This document shows positions 36,512 to 44,574 of a stretch of DNA of 64,000 bases, piece after piece. The notes beneath the pieces were generated by a model that worked only from the letters and a program-made list of their open reading frames with translations, was not told where the DNA came from and searched no databases. A program made the position numbers and the translations under genes. The first letter of the stretch is position 1, and each line of letters starts with the position of its first letter. The DNA comes from Massilibacillus massiliensis (GTDB taxonomy: Bacteria; Bacillota; Negativicutes; FLKF01): positions 3,925,536 through 3,989,535 of the forward strand of contig NZ_LT575483.1 in NCBI RefSeq assembly GCF_900086705.1, in the 5' to 3' direction.

Positions 36512-37290
36512 TTAGCTATTATTTGGTTTAGCAAATCTCTTTTCGAGCTTCTGTAAAGCCTCACGTTTTTCTTTCGGAATGAAATGAAAATATGTATTAT
36601 ATGTTACTTCGATACTACTATGCCCTAAACGTTTCGACACATAACTAATATCTTCTCCTGCTGCTAGAAGGTGGCTTGCATGAGTATGTCTCAGGCAATG
36701 AAAGGTAAGTCTGCTTATATTTGATTTTTCGCAGAACTTTGGAAACCATGAGCTAACATGATCGGGGTGGAGGTTTGTACCATCAGTATTACAAAATATT
36801 AATCCTGTATCAACATAATTTTCTCTAAGACGAAGTTTATTTTCCTTATTTTTTAATTGTTCATTTTTTATAGCAGAAATAACAATATCTGTTATTTCGA
36901 TTACTCGATTTTTTTATTTTTTGTTTCTTTAAATTCCAATCCGTGTTCTTGAGTATAGATGAGAGCTTCGTTTATTTCAGCAGAATGGTTTTCAATATCA
37001 ATGTCATCATCTCTAAGTGCTAACAATTCTTCTCTGCGCATATCGGTTCTAAGAGCTACCGTTACTAAATTTTCGTATTCATCATCTTTAATTTTATTTT
37101 CTAATTTTATAACTTCATTAGAAGTAAAAACTTTGACTTTTTTACTTTCTTAGGTTGATCATTTTGCTCTTTAACTTTTGGTAGTTTCATTTTTAATGCA
37201 ACATTTTTCCCTAATATTTCATCTTCATAAACTGCGTAATTTATAACTGCAATATCCGCTCTAGAAACTCCAGAACAAATATCCAGTCCT
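36512..37290 (-). pseudogene. Tyrosine recombinase (integrase) pseudogene
   Basis: The minus strand encodes the C-terminal catalytic part of a phage-type tyrosine integrase ending at 36512. The signature CLRHTHASHLLAAGEDISY (R-H of the active site) is followed by VSKRLGHSSIEVTYNTYFHF with the histidine and nucleophile tyrosine. Upstream, MRREELLALRDDDID carries the first arginine region. The reading frame is interrupted twice, in the A-run near 36912-36918 and in the A-run near 37137-37143. The N-terminal third is missing: coding similarity stops at a 27-bp sequence shared with the end of a neighbouring secreted-protein gene. It lies beside the left att copy, where an integrase is expected. 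Confidence 0.88.
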
Positions 37291-37310
37291 TTATTGATTT
37301 TTTTCAAATA
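37284..37310. repeat. 27-bp repeat, copy 1 (junction of integrase remnant and secreted-protein gene)
   Basis: Identical to 38210-38236. Each copy covers the last codons and stop of an Adhesin_E-like gene (FEKNQ stop) plus AGGACTG. Here the sequence beyond it is integrase, indicating a recombination or deletion junction. Confidence 0.85.
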
Positions 37311-38202
37311 GCAAATCTGATATTTTTTTATACTGAATATCTTTTGAAGTATCAATCCACCAGCGATCAAAAGAAGGATCGTTTTTTAAATTCATTAAAT
37401 TGAATATATATTTTATGAAATTATCATTTTCATCATATGTAGCCAAAGAAAGAATACGATAATGTCGGTGCCCATTTTCTTCCTTAAACTCGAGGATGCC
37501 CTTTACATGGGAATATCCATCACTATTAAACATTTGAGAAGTAATCTTTACTGTTACGTTTTTGATGTAAGAATTTGTCGATATGTCTTTATAGGACGTA
37601 ATGCTATTGGTGTCTATATAAGTGCTAGCAACATTATTAGAATCAATCCAATACCAGTTTGGGTGTATATCATCGAATTTTAAACTATTTATTGATTCAT
37701 TAATTTTAGAAATAATTTTCTCCCGGTTTTCAGACGGGTATATATATCCAATACTATAAAGAACATTGTTGTGAACGGTGGAGTAGAGTAACGTACTTTT
37801 GGTAGAATCTTTGAATTTAATCCAAAGAAATTTATTGTTATGAATATCTATTTCACCAGAGTCTTCAAAAGACGCAAATTTCGATATTTGACTTTGCTTG
37901 ATTCCTAGAAAAAAATTTTCAATTTCATTGCTTGACCAATTTTCAATAGGCCTATATATTAATTGTTGAAATTGTTGAATATAAATTATTCCGCTTGATT
38001 CTGCCACAGCAAGTAACGATATTCCCTGTAATTGTGGTTCACTAATTTTACTTATATCTTGATACTCAAAATCATTCGGAACCAAAATACTATAATGGTC
38101 ATTATCATTACGATATAGTTTCATATCGCTTGCGAAGGCAGGATATATAATTGTCAAACATAATACTAGCACGAAGAAGGGAATAAGGTTTCGCTTTAGC
38201 AT
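37291..38202 (-). CDS. Secreted Adhesin_E-like domain protein A
   Basis: A 303-aa exported protein with a signal peptide (residues about 1-24, cleaved after AFA). The first part (about 25-180) begins with DMKLYRNDNDHYSILVPNDF and is shared with the neighbour encoded at 38217. The C-terminal part (about 190-300) begins WYWIDSNNVASTYIDTNSI, a domain resembling surface-adhesin protein E (PF16747-like) that also makes up the two short proteins at 39174 and 39667. The ending KISDLLFEKNQ is nearly that of protein B. ATG 38202 follows AAAGGA. It is probably a cargo gene of the element; its function is unknown. Confidence 0.8.
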   Translation of the reverse strand: MLKRNLIPFFVLVLCLTIIYPAFASDMKLYRNDNDHYSILVPNDFEYQDISKISEPQLQGISLLAVAESSGIIYIQQFQQLIYRPIENWSSNEIENFFLGIKQSQISKFASFEDSGEIDIHNNKFLWIKFKDSTKSTLLYSTVHNNVLYSIGYIYPSENREKIISKINESINSLKFDDIHPNWYWIDSNNVASTYIDTNSITSYKDISTNSYIKNVTVKITSQMFNSDGYSHVKGILEFKEENGHRHYRILSLATYDENDNFIKYIFNLMNLKNDPSFDRWWIDTSKDIQYKKISDLLFEKNQ

Positions 38203-38209
38203 ATTTAAT

Positions 38210-38236
38210 CAGTCCTTTATTGATTTTTTTCAAATA
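38210..38236. repeat. 27-bp repeat, copy 2
   Basis: Identical to 37284-37310. Here it spans the end of protein B and the spacer before protein A, the native arrangement. Confidence 0.85.
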
Positions 38237-39113
38237 ATAGATCTGCTATTTTTGATAATAGATCTTCTTGATTAAGCTGTGTCCATTTCATATCAATAGA
38301 TTGCTTATCCTTATTAACCGAATGAAAATTAAAAGGGGGAGTAAGCAATTGCTGATTAGAACCATAAGTCAGATAAGAAATAGGGCGGTAATAATTTATG
38401 TTATTTTCTGTCTTGAAATCAACAACAAATTCGGAATCAGGTTTATTATCTTTAATTGCAGATTTTGTAAAATTAATTGACACTCTTTTATAAATAGTAT
38501 TTGTTAAAGATTCTTTATAAGTAGAAATATCATTGAGATCTATATACATATTAGATTCAACCCAGTACCAATTGGGTGATATATCATTAAAGTTAAAGCT
38601 ATTTATTGATGCAGTAATTTTTGGCATCATTTTTTTCCGTTCATTAACAGGATATATAAAACCTATGTTATAAAGTAAATTATTATGGACGAATGTATAT
38701 ACTATGGTTTCTTGTTTGATATCACTAAATTTAACCCAAAGAAACGTATTATAATTTATAGTTTTCTCACCAGATTCTTTTAACGTATTTGGAAAAGATT
38801 CATTCATTTTAATTCCTTGAATAAATTTTTCGCGTTCTAGATTTGTCCAAGTTTCAATCGGTAAGAATAAAGCCTTATTAAATTTCTTTACATAAATTGT
38901 ACTTCCCGAGTTTGGATTAACAGCTATCATTGAAAGACTATCTGAATTAGGATTTTCTATTTTTATATCTTTAAATTTAAAGTCAGCCGGAATCAGAAAG
39001 CTATAATGCTCGTTCTCATTTCGGTATTCTTTCATATCACTTGCAAAGGCAGCAGGGGAGATAACCAAAAGCATGACGATTGTTGCTAATAGCGAAGTTA
39101 AGATTTTTTTCAT
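38217..39113 (-). CDS. Secreted Adhesin_E-like domain protein B
   Basis: A 298-aa exported paralogue of protein A, with a signal peptide (about 1-24, ending AAFA-SDMKEYRN). The same N-terminal module (EHYSFLIPADFKFKDI) is followed by the Adhesin_E-like module (WYWVESNMYIDLNDISTYK), and the end reads KIADLLFEKNQ. ATG 39113 follows CTAAGGATGGTC, a leader sequence repeated before the next two genes. Proteins A and B overlap in content over their whole length, so they arose by tandem duplication. Confidence 0.82.
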   Translation of the reverse strand: MKKILTSLLATIVMLLVISPAAFASDMKEYRNENEHYSFLIPADFKFKDIKIENPNSDSLSMIAVNPNSGSTIYVKKFNKALFLPIETWTNLEREKFIQGIKMNESFPNTLKESGEKTINYNTFLWVKFSDIKQETIVYTFVHNNLLYNIGFIYPVNERKKMMPKITASINSFNFNDISPNWYWVESNMYIDLNDISTYKESLTNTIYKRVSINFTKSAIKDNKPDSEFVVDFKTENNINYYRPISYLTYGSNQQLLTPPFNFHSVNKDKQSIDMKWTQLNQEDLLSKIADLLFEKNQ

Positions 39114-39173
39114 ATGAGGACCATCCTTAGTTTATTTCAAGAATAATCTGTAGATAACAGTTGTTTGTTCGAA

Positions 39174-39647
39174 TTATAGAATATTTTCATTGGCAAATTG
39201 AACTGTTGCTTTATAAATCGTTTCACCAATACTTTCAGGAAAGATATCCTCCCATTTTCCTTGCATGGTAAAGGTTGTGAGTTGGTTGCCATCTTTATCA
39301 TAGTATATTGTTGTTGTCAGCGCGTACGTTTTATCATTCGGATCGATTTCCCAATGCTCTATAGAATAAGAGACGTTGTACCAATTCGTAGGTGTATAAT
39401 TAATTTCATACATAGAATTTGCTAATTCTTTTACGCCATTCCATTTATATTGTGTTTTAAGCCAAAATTCTATATGGCGCTTTTGATCTGCATTTACTGG
39501 ATAAGTTCCATATTTAATAGTATCTTTATCAAAGTAATAACTACAATCGTCATTTGAATATATCCAGTGCCAACGATCATCAGCAAAAGCAGTACAAGAG
39601 AATAGAATTACGGATAATAATGTAATCAATAAAATCATTTTTTTCAT
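39174..39647 (-). CDS. Short secreted Adhesin_E-like protein C
   Basis: A 157-aa exported protein consisting of a signal peptide (about 1-22, ending TAFA) and one Adhesin_E-like domain: WHWIYSNDDCSYYFDKDTIKYG, then a beta-strand series with WLKTQYKWNGVKE. An upstream in-frame ATG at 39659 lies within the AAGGATGGTAC ribosome-binding region, so ATG 39647 is preferred, at the same distance from AAGGA as in its neighbours. It is a paralogue of protein D and of the C-terminal halves of proteins A and B. Function is unknown; a periplasmic or surface location is expected. Confidence 0.82.
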   Translation of the reverse strand: MKKMILLITLLSVILFSCTAFADDRWHWIYSNDDCSYYFDKDTIKYGTYPVNADQKRHIEFWLKTQYKWNGVKELANSMYEINYTPTNWYNVSYSIEHWEIDPNDKTYALTTTIYYDKDGNQLTTFTMQGKWEDIFPESIGETIYKATVQFANENIL

Positions 39648-39666
39648 AATGTGTACCATCCTTAGC

Positions 39667-40152
39667 CTATTTCATTCTTTCCAATTCCTTATCATGTTGG
39701 TTGGTGTAGATAACAATAGCGTCATACAAATCAGCCTCTATAGTATTTTTTATAATTTTAATTTTGGTATTTTGGTCAAAGTTTTTTAGGATTTGACCAG
39801 AAGTATCATAGTATGTAAACATATATACTGAGAATAATCTATCTGTCTTATTGACTTTTGCATTCATTAACGTATAGGAAAAATCATCCCAATTTGTGGT
39901 GTCATTATTAGCTTTACTCCCAATTATAAACTCATTCAATATATCTTTACTGAATTGCATTTTAATTTCAATATCAATGATATTTTTATCAATATTACCA
40001 TTACTATCTAAATCGTATTTAATGCTAGTGGGATTGAAGAAAATAGTACTTATATCATTTGAAGCGACCCATTGCCAATTATCCGAGGCAAAAGCAGTAC
40101 AAGAGAGTATGGGCATGAGCAGTAAAGTTATTAATAAAGTTATTCTTTTCAT
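39667..40152 (-). CDS. Short secreted Adhesin_E-like protein D
   Basis: A 161-aa exported paralogue of protein C, with a signal peptide (MKRITLLITLLLMPILSCTA, also a possible lipobox LSCTA around Cys18) and one domain beginning DNWQWVASNDISTIFFNPTSI. The Leu-Ser-Cys at the end of the hydrophobic stretch is also present in protein C (FSCTA), so both could be lipoproteins rather than free secreted proteins. ATG 40152 follows CTAAGGATGGTACC. It is in line with A-C on the minus strand. Confidence 0.82.
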   Translation of the reverse strand: MKRITLLITLLLMPILSCTAFASDNWQWVASNDISTIFFNPTSIKYDLDSNGNIDKNIIDIEIKMQFSKDILNEFIIGSKANNDTTNWDDFSYTLMNAKVNKTDRLFSVYMFTYYDTSGQILKNFDQNTKIKIIKNTIEADLYDAIVIYTNQHDKELERMK

Positions 40153-40188
40153 ATGGGTACCATCCTTAGTTTTTAAATGACTAGCTCG

Positions 40189-40836
40189 TTATAATTTATT
40201 GTAGCTATTATAATGTTCAACAAGCTCCTTGGAAATTTTTATATGAGGTGATCCCTCGGAATAGGGAACTAATTCGTAAATTTGATATATCAATGAGACA
40301 GATCCGTCACCTGTAAGATAGTAATTGTCTGTTATTTTTTCTAATGGGTGAAGAAGGAGACTGCTGTCGATAGGTTGTTCTTTGTAATTTACAATTTTGA
40401 TCGAACCTGATGAAAAAGAAGAACGTAATTGCCCAGGTGTTATATTTAAAAAATATGTCAAAGGGAGCCTTTTTCCAGTGGTTTTATCATAGACTAATCC
40501 GTAAATTATATAATGACCATGAGCACCACCTAAATAACGAGAGTCGGTCAATGTTAACGACACAATATTATCATCTTCAAATTTAGTTTCATAAGATATT
40601 CCGCCGTTCTTTATCTCACCTTTCGCAAAGGTTTCTTTAAACGAATCTATATACTTGGAAATATCATCATTTATAAAATTTTGGGCTATTTCGTTATCGG
40701 TATAAACTATAGGATAATTTATTTTGTAATTGATGCCGTTTTGTTCGCCTGTTTGAACCATTGAATTTACAATTGCTGGCATAAATCCAGTAAAGCAAAG
40801 CAAAAGAAGAACTATAGGTAAATATAAAAGTTTCAT
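40189..40836 (-). CDS. Exported DUF3298/DUF4163-type protein
   Basis: A 215-aa protein with an N-terminal signal or anchor (about 1-21). The mature part resembles DUF4163 plus DUF3298 as seen in RsiV-like and other exported Bacillota proteins: GINYKINYPIVY, then TDSRYLGGAHGHYIIYGLVYDKTTGKRL and a C-terminal YYLTGDGSVSLIYQIYELVPYSEG. RsiV uses this domain to bind lysozyme, but no anti-sigma region exists here, so that role cannot be transferred. It is part of the minus-strand cargo block. Confidence 0.8.
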   Translation of the reverse strand: MKLLYLPIVLLLLCFTGFMPAIVNSMVQTGEQNGINYKINYPIVYTDNEIAQNFINDDISKYIDSFKETFAKGEIKNGGISYETKFEDDNIVSLTLTDSRYLGGAHGHYIIYGLVYDKTTGKRLPLTYFLNITPGQLRSSFSSGSIKIVNYKEQPIDSSLLLHPLEKITDNYYLTGDGSVSLIYQIYELVPYSEGSPHIKISKELVEHYNSYNKL

Positions 40837-40869
40837 AAGTATTTACTCCCATATAAGTTATACGAATTT

Positions 40870-41430
40870 TTATCCAAAAATTTTATAGTCGCTTTTCCAG
40901 CCAGGAATGAAGCTTTGTTCAACATCTGTAGTTATATGATTAAATTGATCACTTAAATATTTTGGATAAGATAATGTAAATCCATTATAATATTGATCTG
41001 AAATGAAGAATTTTTCGTAATAAACGGTTTCATCTTTAACCCAAGATAAAACGTACCAATCGTCCCCAGAAGATCGATAACTAATACAATCAATGCCTAT
41101 ACTAGAAATCGCTTTCTCATAATTAGTTTTTAAATCTTCATGTAAAGTATTATGCCCGCCCCAAACTAATAAGGTCGAAGCTTTGTCAGGAGGACTAAAA
41201 GATGCGCCATCATTATTTCCAGCTTGCATAGCAATTGAAAATGAAACAGGAACATATATTTTATAAGCATATCGTCCATTAATGTATTGGTAATAAAATG
41301 GATTGTCTGTTGTATCAAGTCTTACAACCGTACTTGGAGAATGACGATTCGTATTTGGTAAGTGAATCGCTTCAGCACTTGCTATTTCGAATTGAATAAG
41401 TAGAAGAAGGACAAAAATTATGCTTTTCAT
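40870..41430 (-). CDS. Exported protein of unknown function
   Basis: A 186-aa protein with a signal peptide (about 1-19, ending ASA). I do not recognise the family. The mature part includes YYQYINGRYAYKIYVPVSF and a later WYVLSWVKDETVYYEKFFIS, a layout (wild-type YINxRYxYxIxxP, then an activity-like beta series) like the N-terminal module of proteins A and B, suggesting a distant common fold. It ends 3 bp from the next gene's start and is probably co-transcribed with its upstream neighbour. Confidence 0.75.
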   Translation of the reverse strand: MKSIIFVLLLLIQFEIASAEAIHLPNTNRHSPSTVVRLDTTDNPFYYQYINGRYAYKIYVPVSFSIAMQAGNNDGASFSPPDKASTLLVWGGHNTLHEDLKTNYEKAISSIGIDCISYRSSGDDWYVLSWVKDETVYYEKFFISDQYYNGFTLSYPKYLSDQFNHITTDVEQSFIPGWKSDYKIFG

Positions 41431-41432
41431 GT

Positions 41433-41753
41433 TTATCCTATCCTTTCATATTTTCTAATAAGTATTAATCCTATGATTAAAGCTCCGTCTATAACAAACA
41501 TGTAACGATATAATGATTTTATAGATTGACGAGCAAATTCAGCATCATCGTAACTAATTTTGGGAGGTAACGAATTTAAAAAATCATTATCCGGAGCAAT
41601 TGTATTTTTAGTCAAATCTCTACTTTTGAAATATTGAAAATTATTATATTGCAATATTTTTTCTTCATTTAAATCAATTAATCGAAGAATGTAAACATTT
41701 AAAATTAATGCACTAATTAGTAATATAATGCTTATCATTAATCCTTTTTTCAT
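41433..41753 (-). CDS. Small two-helix membrane protein of unknown function
   Basis: A 106-aa protein with a transmembrane helix at each end (about 3-24 and 82-98) and a soluble loop between. No family is recognised. Another ATG four codons upstream (41765) lies only 2 nt after AAAGGA and is therefore less likely, though ATG 41753 is somewhat far from that site, so the start is uncertain. It is the first gene of the minus-strand cargo block. Confidence 0.65.
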   Translation of the reverse strand: MKKGLMISIILLISALILNVYILRLIDLNEEKILQYNNFQYFKSRDLTKNTIAPDNDFLNSLPPKISYDDAEFARQSIKSLYRYMFVIDGALIIGLILIRKYERIG

Positions 41754-41813
41754 AAAAGATCTCATAGTCCTTTTGTCCTGTTTTATCGAAATATGTCGAA
41801 AGTCCCTAAAAAT

Positions 41814-41866
41814 AACAACAACCTACACTAAATTCTCAAATTAGTCGTAGGTTTATTTTTTCCAGC
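41814..41866 (-). terminator. Candidate terminator after the immA remnant
   Basis: ACAACCTACACTAAATT and AATTAGTCGTAGGTTT form an imperfect hairpin downstream of immA. A T-run is weak on the minus strand. Confidence 0.4.
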
Positions 41867-42266
41867 CTTCTTCTAAAAAGCTAAGTATGTATTTTTGATC
41901 TACATCGCAAGAGTAGGAGAGGAGTTCTATAGAATATTCATTCGCTTCGTTTTCTTTGCGTGTAGAAGAGAAGAACGTGCGCCCTGCCATGCAGTAGTTT
42001 ACATAACCACGATGACAAAGAAAATGTGCGATTTCATGTCCTAGAACAGCTTTTCTTTGCCAATCGTTTAAATCTTCATTGATTACAATATATTTTCTTC
42101 GTAAAATTCGTCGCCACATACCATTGATACCGCCCGGGGTATTGCAAAATCTAACTTCAATTTTTAATTATTTAGCTATACGATACGGATCTGAGGTATC
42201 GTATTTTTTATTAGGTTTCTTACTTGTAGCGGGATATTCATTTCCGTTTATTTTTTTCTTTTGCAT
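41853..42266 (-). pseudogene. ImmA/IrrE metallopeptidase broken by an in-frame TAA
   Basis: Reading from ATG 42266, which overlaps the end of the XRE gene, a 138-codon frame encodes an ImmA/IrrE-type zinc peptidase: an N-terminal segment ending DPYRIAK, then LKIEVRFCNTPGGINGMWRR, the INEDLNDWQRK strand and the zinc motif GHEIAHFLCHRG. Codon 33 is TAA (plus-strand TTA at 42168-42170), exactly where ImmA proteins have an aromatic residue, so one nonsense mutation interrupts an otherwise intact gene. A restart at ATG 42119 would give an 88-aa protein that keeps HEIAH. ImmA normally cleaves the adjacent phage-type repressor. Confidence 0.82.
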
Positions 42267-42609
42267 CCCAGTATAAGGCTTCAATGATTTTGGCTAGCTT
42301 TTCACGATCTTCTTGGGTTGCGATTTTACCGTTAAGTGTGTATTCTTCTTGTTCAATGAGCTTGGTGAGTTCTTTAGGTCGTTTATCTGATTGGGTAGGA
42401 GTGTCTTTAAAATCAGTTCCAACAATAGTTTCGATAGTTTTTCCAAAAACTTTTGATAAATTTGTTATATCATCATGGTTTATGGCAGTTGTATAACCCC
42501 TTTCCCAATTAGATATAACTTGTGGTGATTTATTAATCAAATCACCAAGTTGTTTTTGTGTTAGCCCTTTTTCTTTTCTAAATGTTTTAATTCTTTCACT
42601 AATTGTCAT
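42238..42609 (-). CDS. XRE-family phage-type repressor
   Basis: A 123-aa DNA-binding protein. The N-terminal helix-turn-helix (about 5-60) has GLTQKQLGDLINKSPQVISN and WERGY, typical of SOS-insensitive, ImmA-cleaved repressors of ICE and phage. The C-terminal 50 residues are charged and helical. It sits next to immA and faces a control region with repeated 16-bp sites. It probably keeps the divergent early promoter off. Confidence 0.9.
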   Translation of the reverse strand: MTISERIKTFRKEKGLTQKQLGDLINKSPQVISNWERGYTTAINHDDITNLSKVFGKTIETIVGTDFKDTPTQSDKRPKELTKLIEQEEYTLNGKIATQEDREKLAKIIEALYWDAKEKNKRK

Positions 42610-42639
42610 AAGCTACACCTCAATACTAATAATACTAAC

Positions 42640-42676
42640 AACTAACGGAATTTGATAGTTAACTAACGGAATTTGA
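42640..42676. promoter_or_regulatory. Operator repeats between repressor and early genes
   Basis: AACTAACGGAATTTGA occurs at 42640-42655 and again at 42661-42676, 21 bp apart. A partial inverted copy (CGTTAGTTT, 42714-42722) lies further right. Repeats in the divergent control region next to an XRE repressor are typical operators. Confidence 0.8.
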
Positions 42677-42767
42677 GAAAATAATAATAAAAGCAGTGAT
42701 AAACAACGTGAATCGTTAGTTTGAATAATTATAACGAATTGAGTTAGCTTAGAAAGGAGCAATAAAA

Positions 42768-43082
42768 TTGGCAGTACATGATAACGTGGAAAAAATTCGT
42801 AAAACTAAAGGAATTGGAATTTTTACACAACAAGTACGCGAAAGTCTTGGCTGGGCAAGAATTCAAGCGAGCATGAAAGTTAACGATCTTTGCAAGAAAT
42901 GTGAAACGATTGTAAGAGAATATGCAATTGAAAAACGGGAAACGGGAAAAGTATTATCACGTCTTGAATCAACAATTGAACTGGCAAGAGCTTATAGAAG
43001 ACCTGAGATAGTACAACGACGGATAAACACCGTTGTATTTTGTAAAAAAGAAAAAAACAATTGCACTGCAATCCTAAATTAA
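42768..43082 (+). CDS. Early-region protein of the element, unknown, possibly fused to recT debris
   Basis: A 104-aa frame starting at TTG 42768 after GAAAGGAGC. The first 80 residues form a plausible charged helical protein (VEKIRKTKGIGIFTQQVRESL and similar). The last part overlaps the beginning of the recT remnant in another frame and may be scrambled sequence. No known family is recognised. Its position opposite the repressor suggests the first early (Cro-side) gene. Confidence 0.5.
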   Translation: MAVHDNVEKIRKTKGIGIFTQQVRESLGWARIQASMKVNDLCKKCETIVREYAIEKRETGKVLSRLESTIELARAYRRPEIVQRRINTVVFCKKEKNNCTAILN

Positions 43083-43395
43083 TGGAATGCACACCTGAAC
43101 GTATAATCGAATTGATAATGAATTGTGCAACTATGGGGCTTGAACCTAATTTGATTGGACACGCCTACATTGTTCCATTTTGTAATGGCAAAACCAAACG
43201 TATGGAAAAACAATTTCAAATTGGATATAAAGGAATCATTGAGCTAGTGGGATGTTAGCGGTGCAGTGTCAAGAATATATGCGTATGAAGTTCGTGAAGG
43301 TGATGCGTTTGATTATGAATTATGTATAGAAACTAAATTGGTGAAAGTTGGAGGACAGGGGATAAGGTCTATGTGTAAGATTTGCAATACAAAAG
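43052..43395 (+). pseudogene. RecT-family recombinase remnant
   Basis: CNPKLMECTPERIIELIM, CATMGLEPNLIGHAYIVPF and EKQFQIGYKGIIELV match the conserved core of phage RecT single-strand annealing proteins. The frame then shifts near 43255 into SGAVSRIYAYEVREGDAFDY, the following RecT segment, and is lost after KLVKVGG. Both the N-terminal and the C-terminal thirds are missing. The core may be translated as a short peptide, but it cannot be a functional recombinase. Confidence 0.8.
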
Positions 43396-43444
43396 TTTAG
43401 CTGTTTTGTGATGATGGTTTTTGATTTATGGAGAAGTATAATAA

Positions 43445-43490
43445 AGTAAGAAATCGACATTAATACAAAAATGTCGATTTCTTTACCTTA
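43445..43490 (+). terminator. Candidate terminator at the right end of the element
   Basis: TAAGAAATCGACAT (43447-43460) pairs with ATGTCGATTTCTTTA (43471-43485) with one bulge. The T-tail is short. Confidence 0.5.
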
Positions 43491-43577
43491 TAGTTCATGT
43501 GTTTTTATATGTGCAAGATAATAAAATCATAGAGAAAATTAAACTTTTGCATGCAAGAATGTATGCAAAACACGAAA

Positions 43578-43604
43578 ACAAAAAAAGCCTTCGCATGCCG
43601 CGAA

Positions 43605-43605
<1 letters not shown>
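43578..43605 (-). terminator. Terminator of tRNA-Lys (element-derived)
   Basis: On the minus strand, CTTCGC-GGCAT-GCGAAG is followed by GCTTTTTTT. Its sequence differs from the terminator at 36325, as expected if one came from the element. Confidence 0.82.
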
Positions 43606-43693
<88 letters not shown>

Positions 43694-43710
43694 GTTGATA
43701 TATTATTAAC

Positions 43711-43742
43711 TTACTTAAATATAATACATTATATTTAAGTAA
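43711..43742. repeat. 32-bp perfect palindrome in the tRNA-Lys promoter
   Basis: The 15-bp arms 43711-43725 and 43728-43742 are exactly inverse-complementary. The palindrome covers the -10 box and spacer of the promoter at 43721-43749. Confidence 0.85.
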
Positions 43743-43749
43743 ATATCAA
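43721..43749 (-). promoter_or_regulatory. Sigma-A promoter of tRNA-Lys
   Basis: On the minus strand, TTGATA (43744-43749), a 17-bp spacer, then TATTAT (43721-43726). Confidence 0.78.
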
Positions 43750-44047
43750 GTGTTTTTTTTATAAAATTGATGATCTAATGGATAAATGAATTTTACTTAA
43801 TATTTGTTTAGTTTTTAATGCAAGAATAATTTAATTTATGGATAAAAATAAATAGCAGTGAATTGATCAAATAATAAGGAATTTCATATTCATTTAAGTG
43901 TTTTTATGTAAATCATCAATATGAATTGGGAATAATATAAAACAATTGGTTGAATATTGAAATATTAAAAAAAATTTGAAATAAAGGTAATTGCTGAAAT
44001 AAAGAGAATTAAATTTTATATAAATGGTTATAATTGTAGGTGATTAT
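43750..44047. other. AT-rich intergenic region
   Basis: Nothing beyond very high A+T content and the ribosome-binding site of the next gene is seen in this stretch. Confidence 0.6.
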
Positions 44048-44569
44048 ATGGATGCTTATAAAAATAAAATCCCTAAAAATTGTCCATATTTAAGTCGCTT
44101 AAATTGTTCTAAAGATAGACCGACTGCATATGCTGGTTTAGGGACACGATTTATATTTACTATTTTGGCTTGGTTTGTATTAGGGTTGAATATTACGCCT
44201 GGAAGCAGTTTTTTTGTTTCATTACTTCTGTTTTCTGCACCTTTATTTTTAGAGTATAAGAAATTTATTCCGAATACACGCTTGAGAAGAATTGTACATA
44301 ACATAGGCAAAGTTATATCGGGCAGTATGGTTTTAATCAGTGCGATTGGCCTTTTTGGCATATTAGTTGTCACTGTAGGTGAAAATAGTACTTTATATTT
44401 GCAAGTTGCTGAAACATTTATTATTTGTAAAGGGTATATTATCCCGCTTAATTTCATATGGTGTCTTGTAGGCACTGCAGTTTTCATTACAGGCTTAGAT
44501 TGGATCATTTATGAAGGAGTAACGGAAAAGCAATATATTGAATATAAGTGTAGTAACAAGAAAGGGTGA
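44048..44569 (+). CDS. Unknown four-helix membrane protein
   Basis: A 173-aa protein with about four transmembrane helices (near 38-55, 57-73, 92-112 and 125-150) and a short cytoplasmic N-terminus containing two cysteines (PKNCPYLSRLNCSKDRP). No family is recognised. ATG 44048 follows TAGGTGAT; an upstream ATG at 44024 precedes that site. Its stop codon overlaps the region of the next gene's ribosome-binding site, so the two are coupled and probably act together. Confidence 0.75.
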   Translation: MDAYKNKIPKNCPYLSRLNCSKDRPTAYAGLGTRFIFTILAWFVLGLNITPGSSFFVSLLLFSAPLFLEYKKFIPNTRLRRIVHNIGKVISGSMVLISAIGLFGILVVTVGENSTLYLQVAETFIICKGYIIPLNFIWCLVGTAVFITGLDWIIYEGVTEKQYIEYKCSNKKG

Positions 44570-44574
44570 CAACG

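Noticed and set aside
36959..37153. Plus-strand 64-aa ORF
   Set aside because: It is antisense to the integrase pseudogene, which has clear family motifs on the minus strand.
40189..40836. RsiV-type anti-sigma factor
   Set aside because: The DUF4163/DUF3298 part fits, but there is no cytoplasmic anti-sigma domain and no sigma factor gene nearby.
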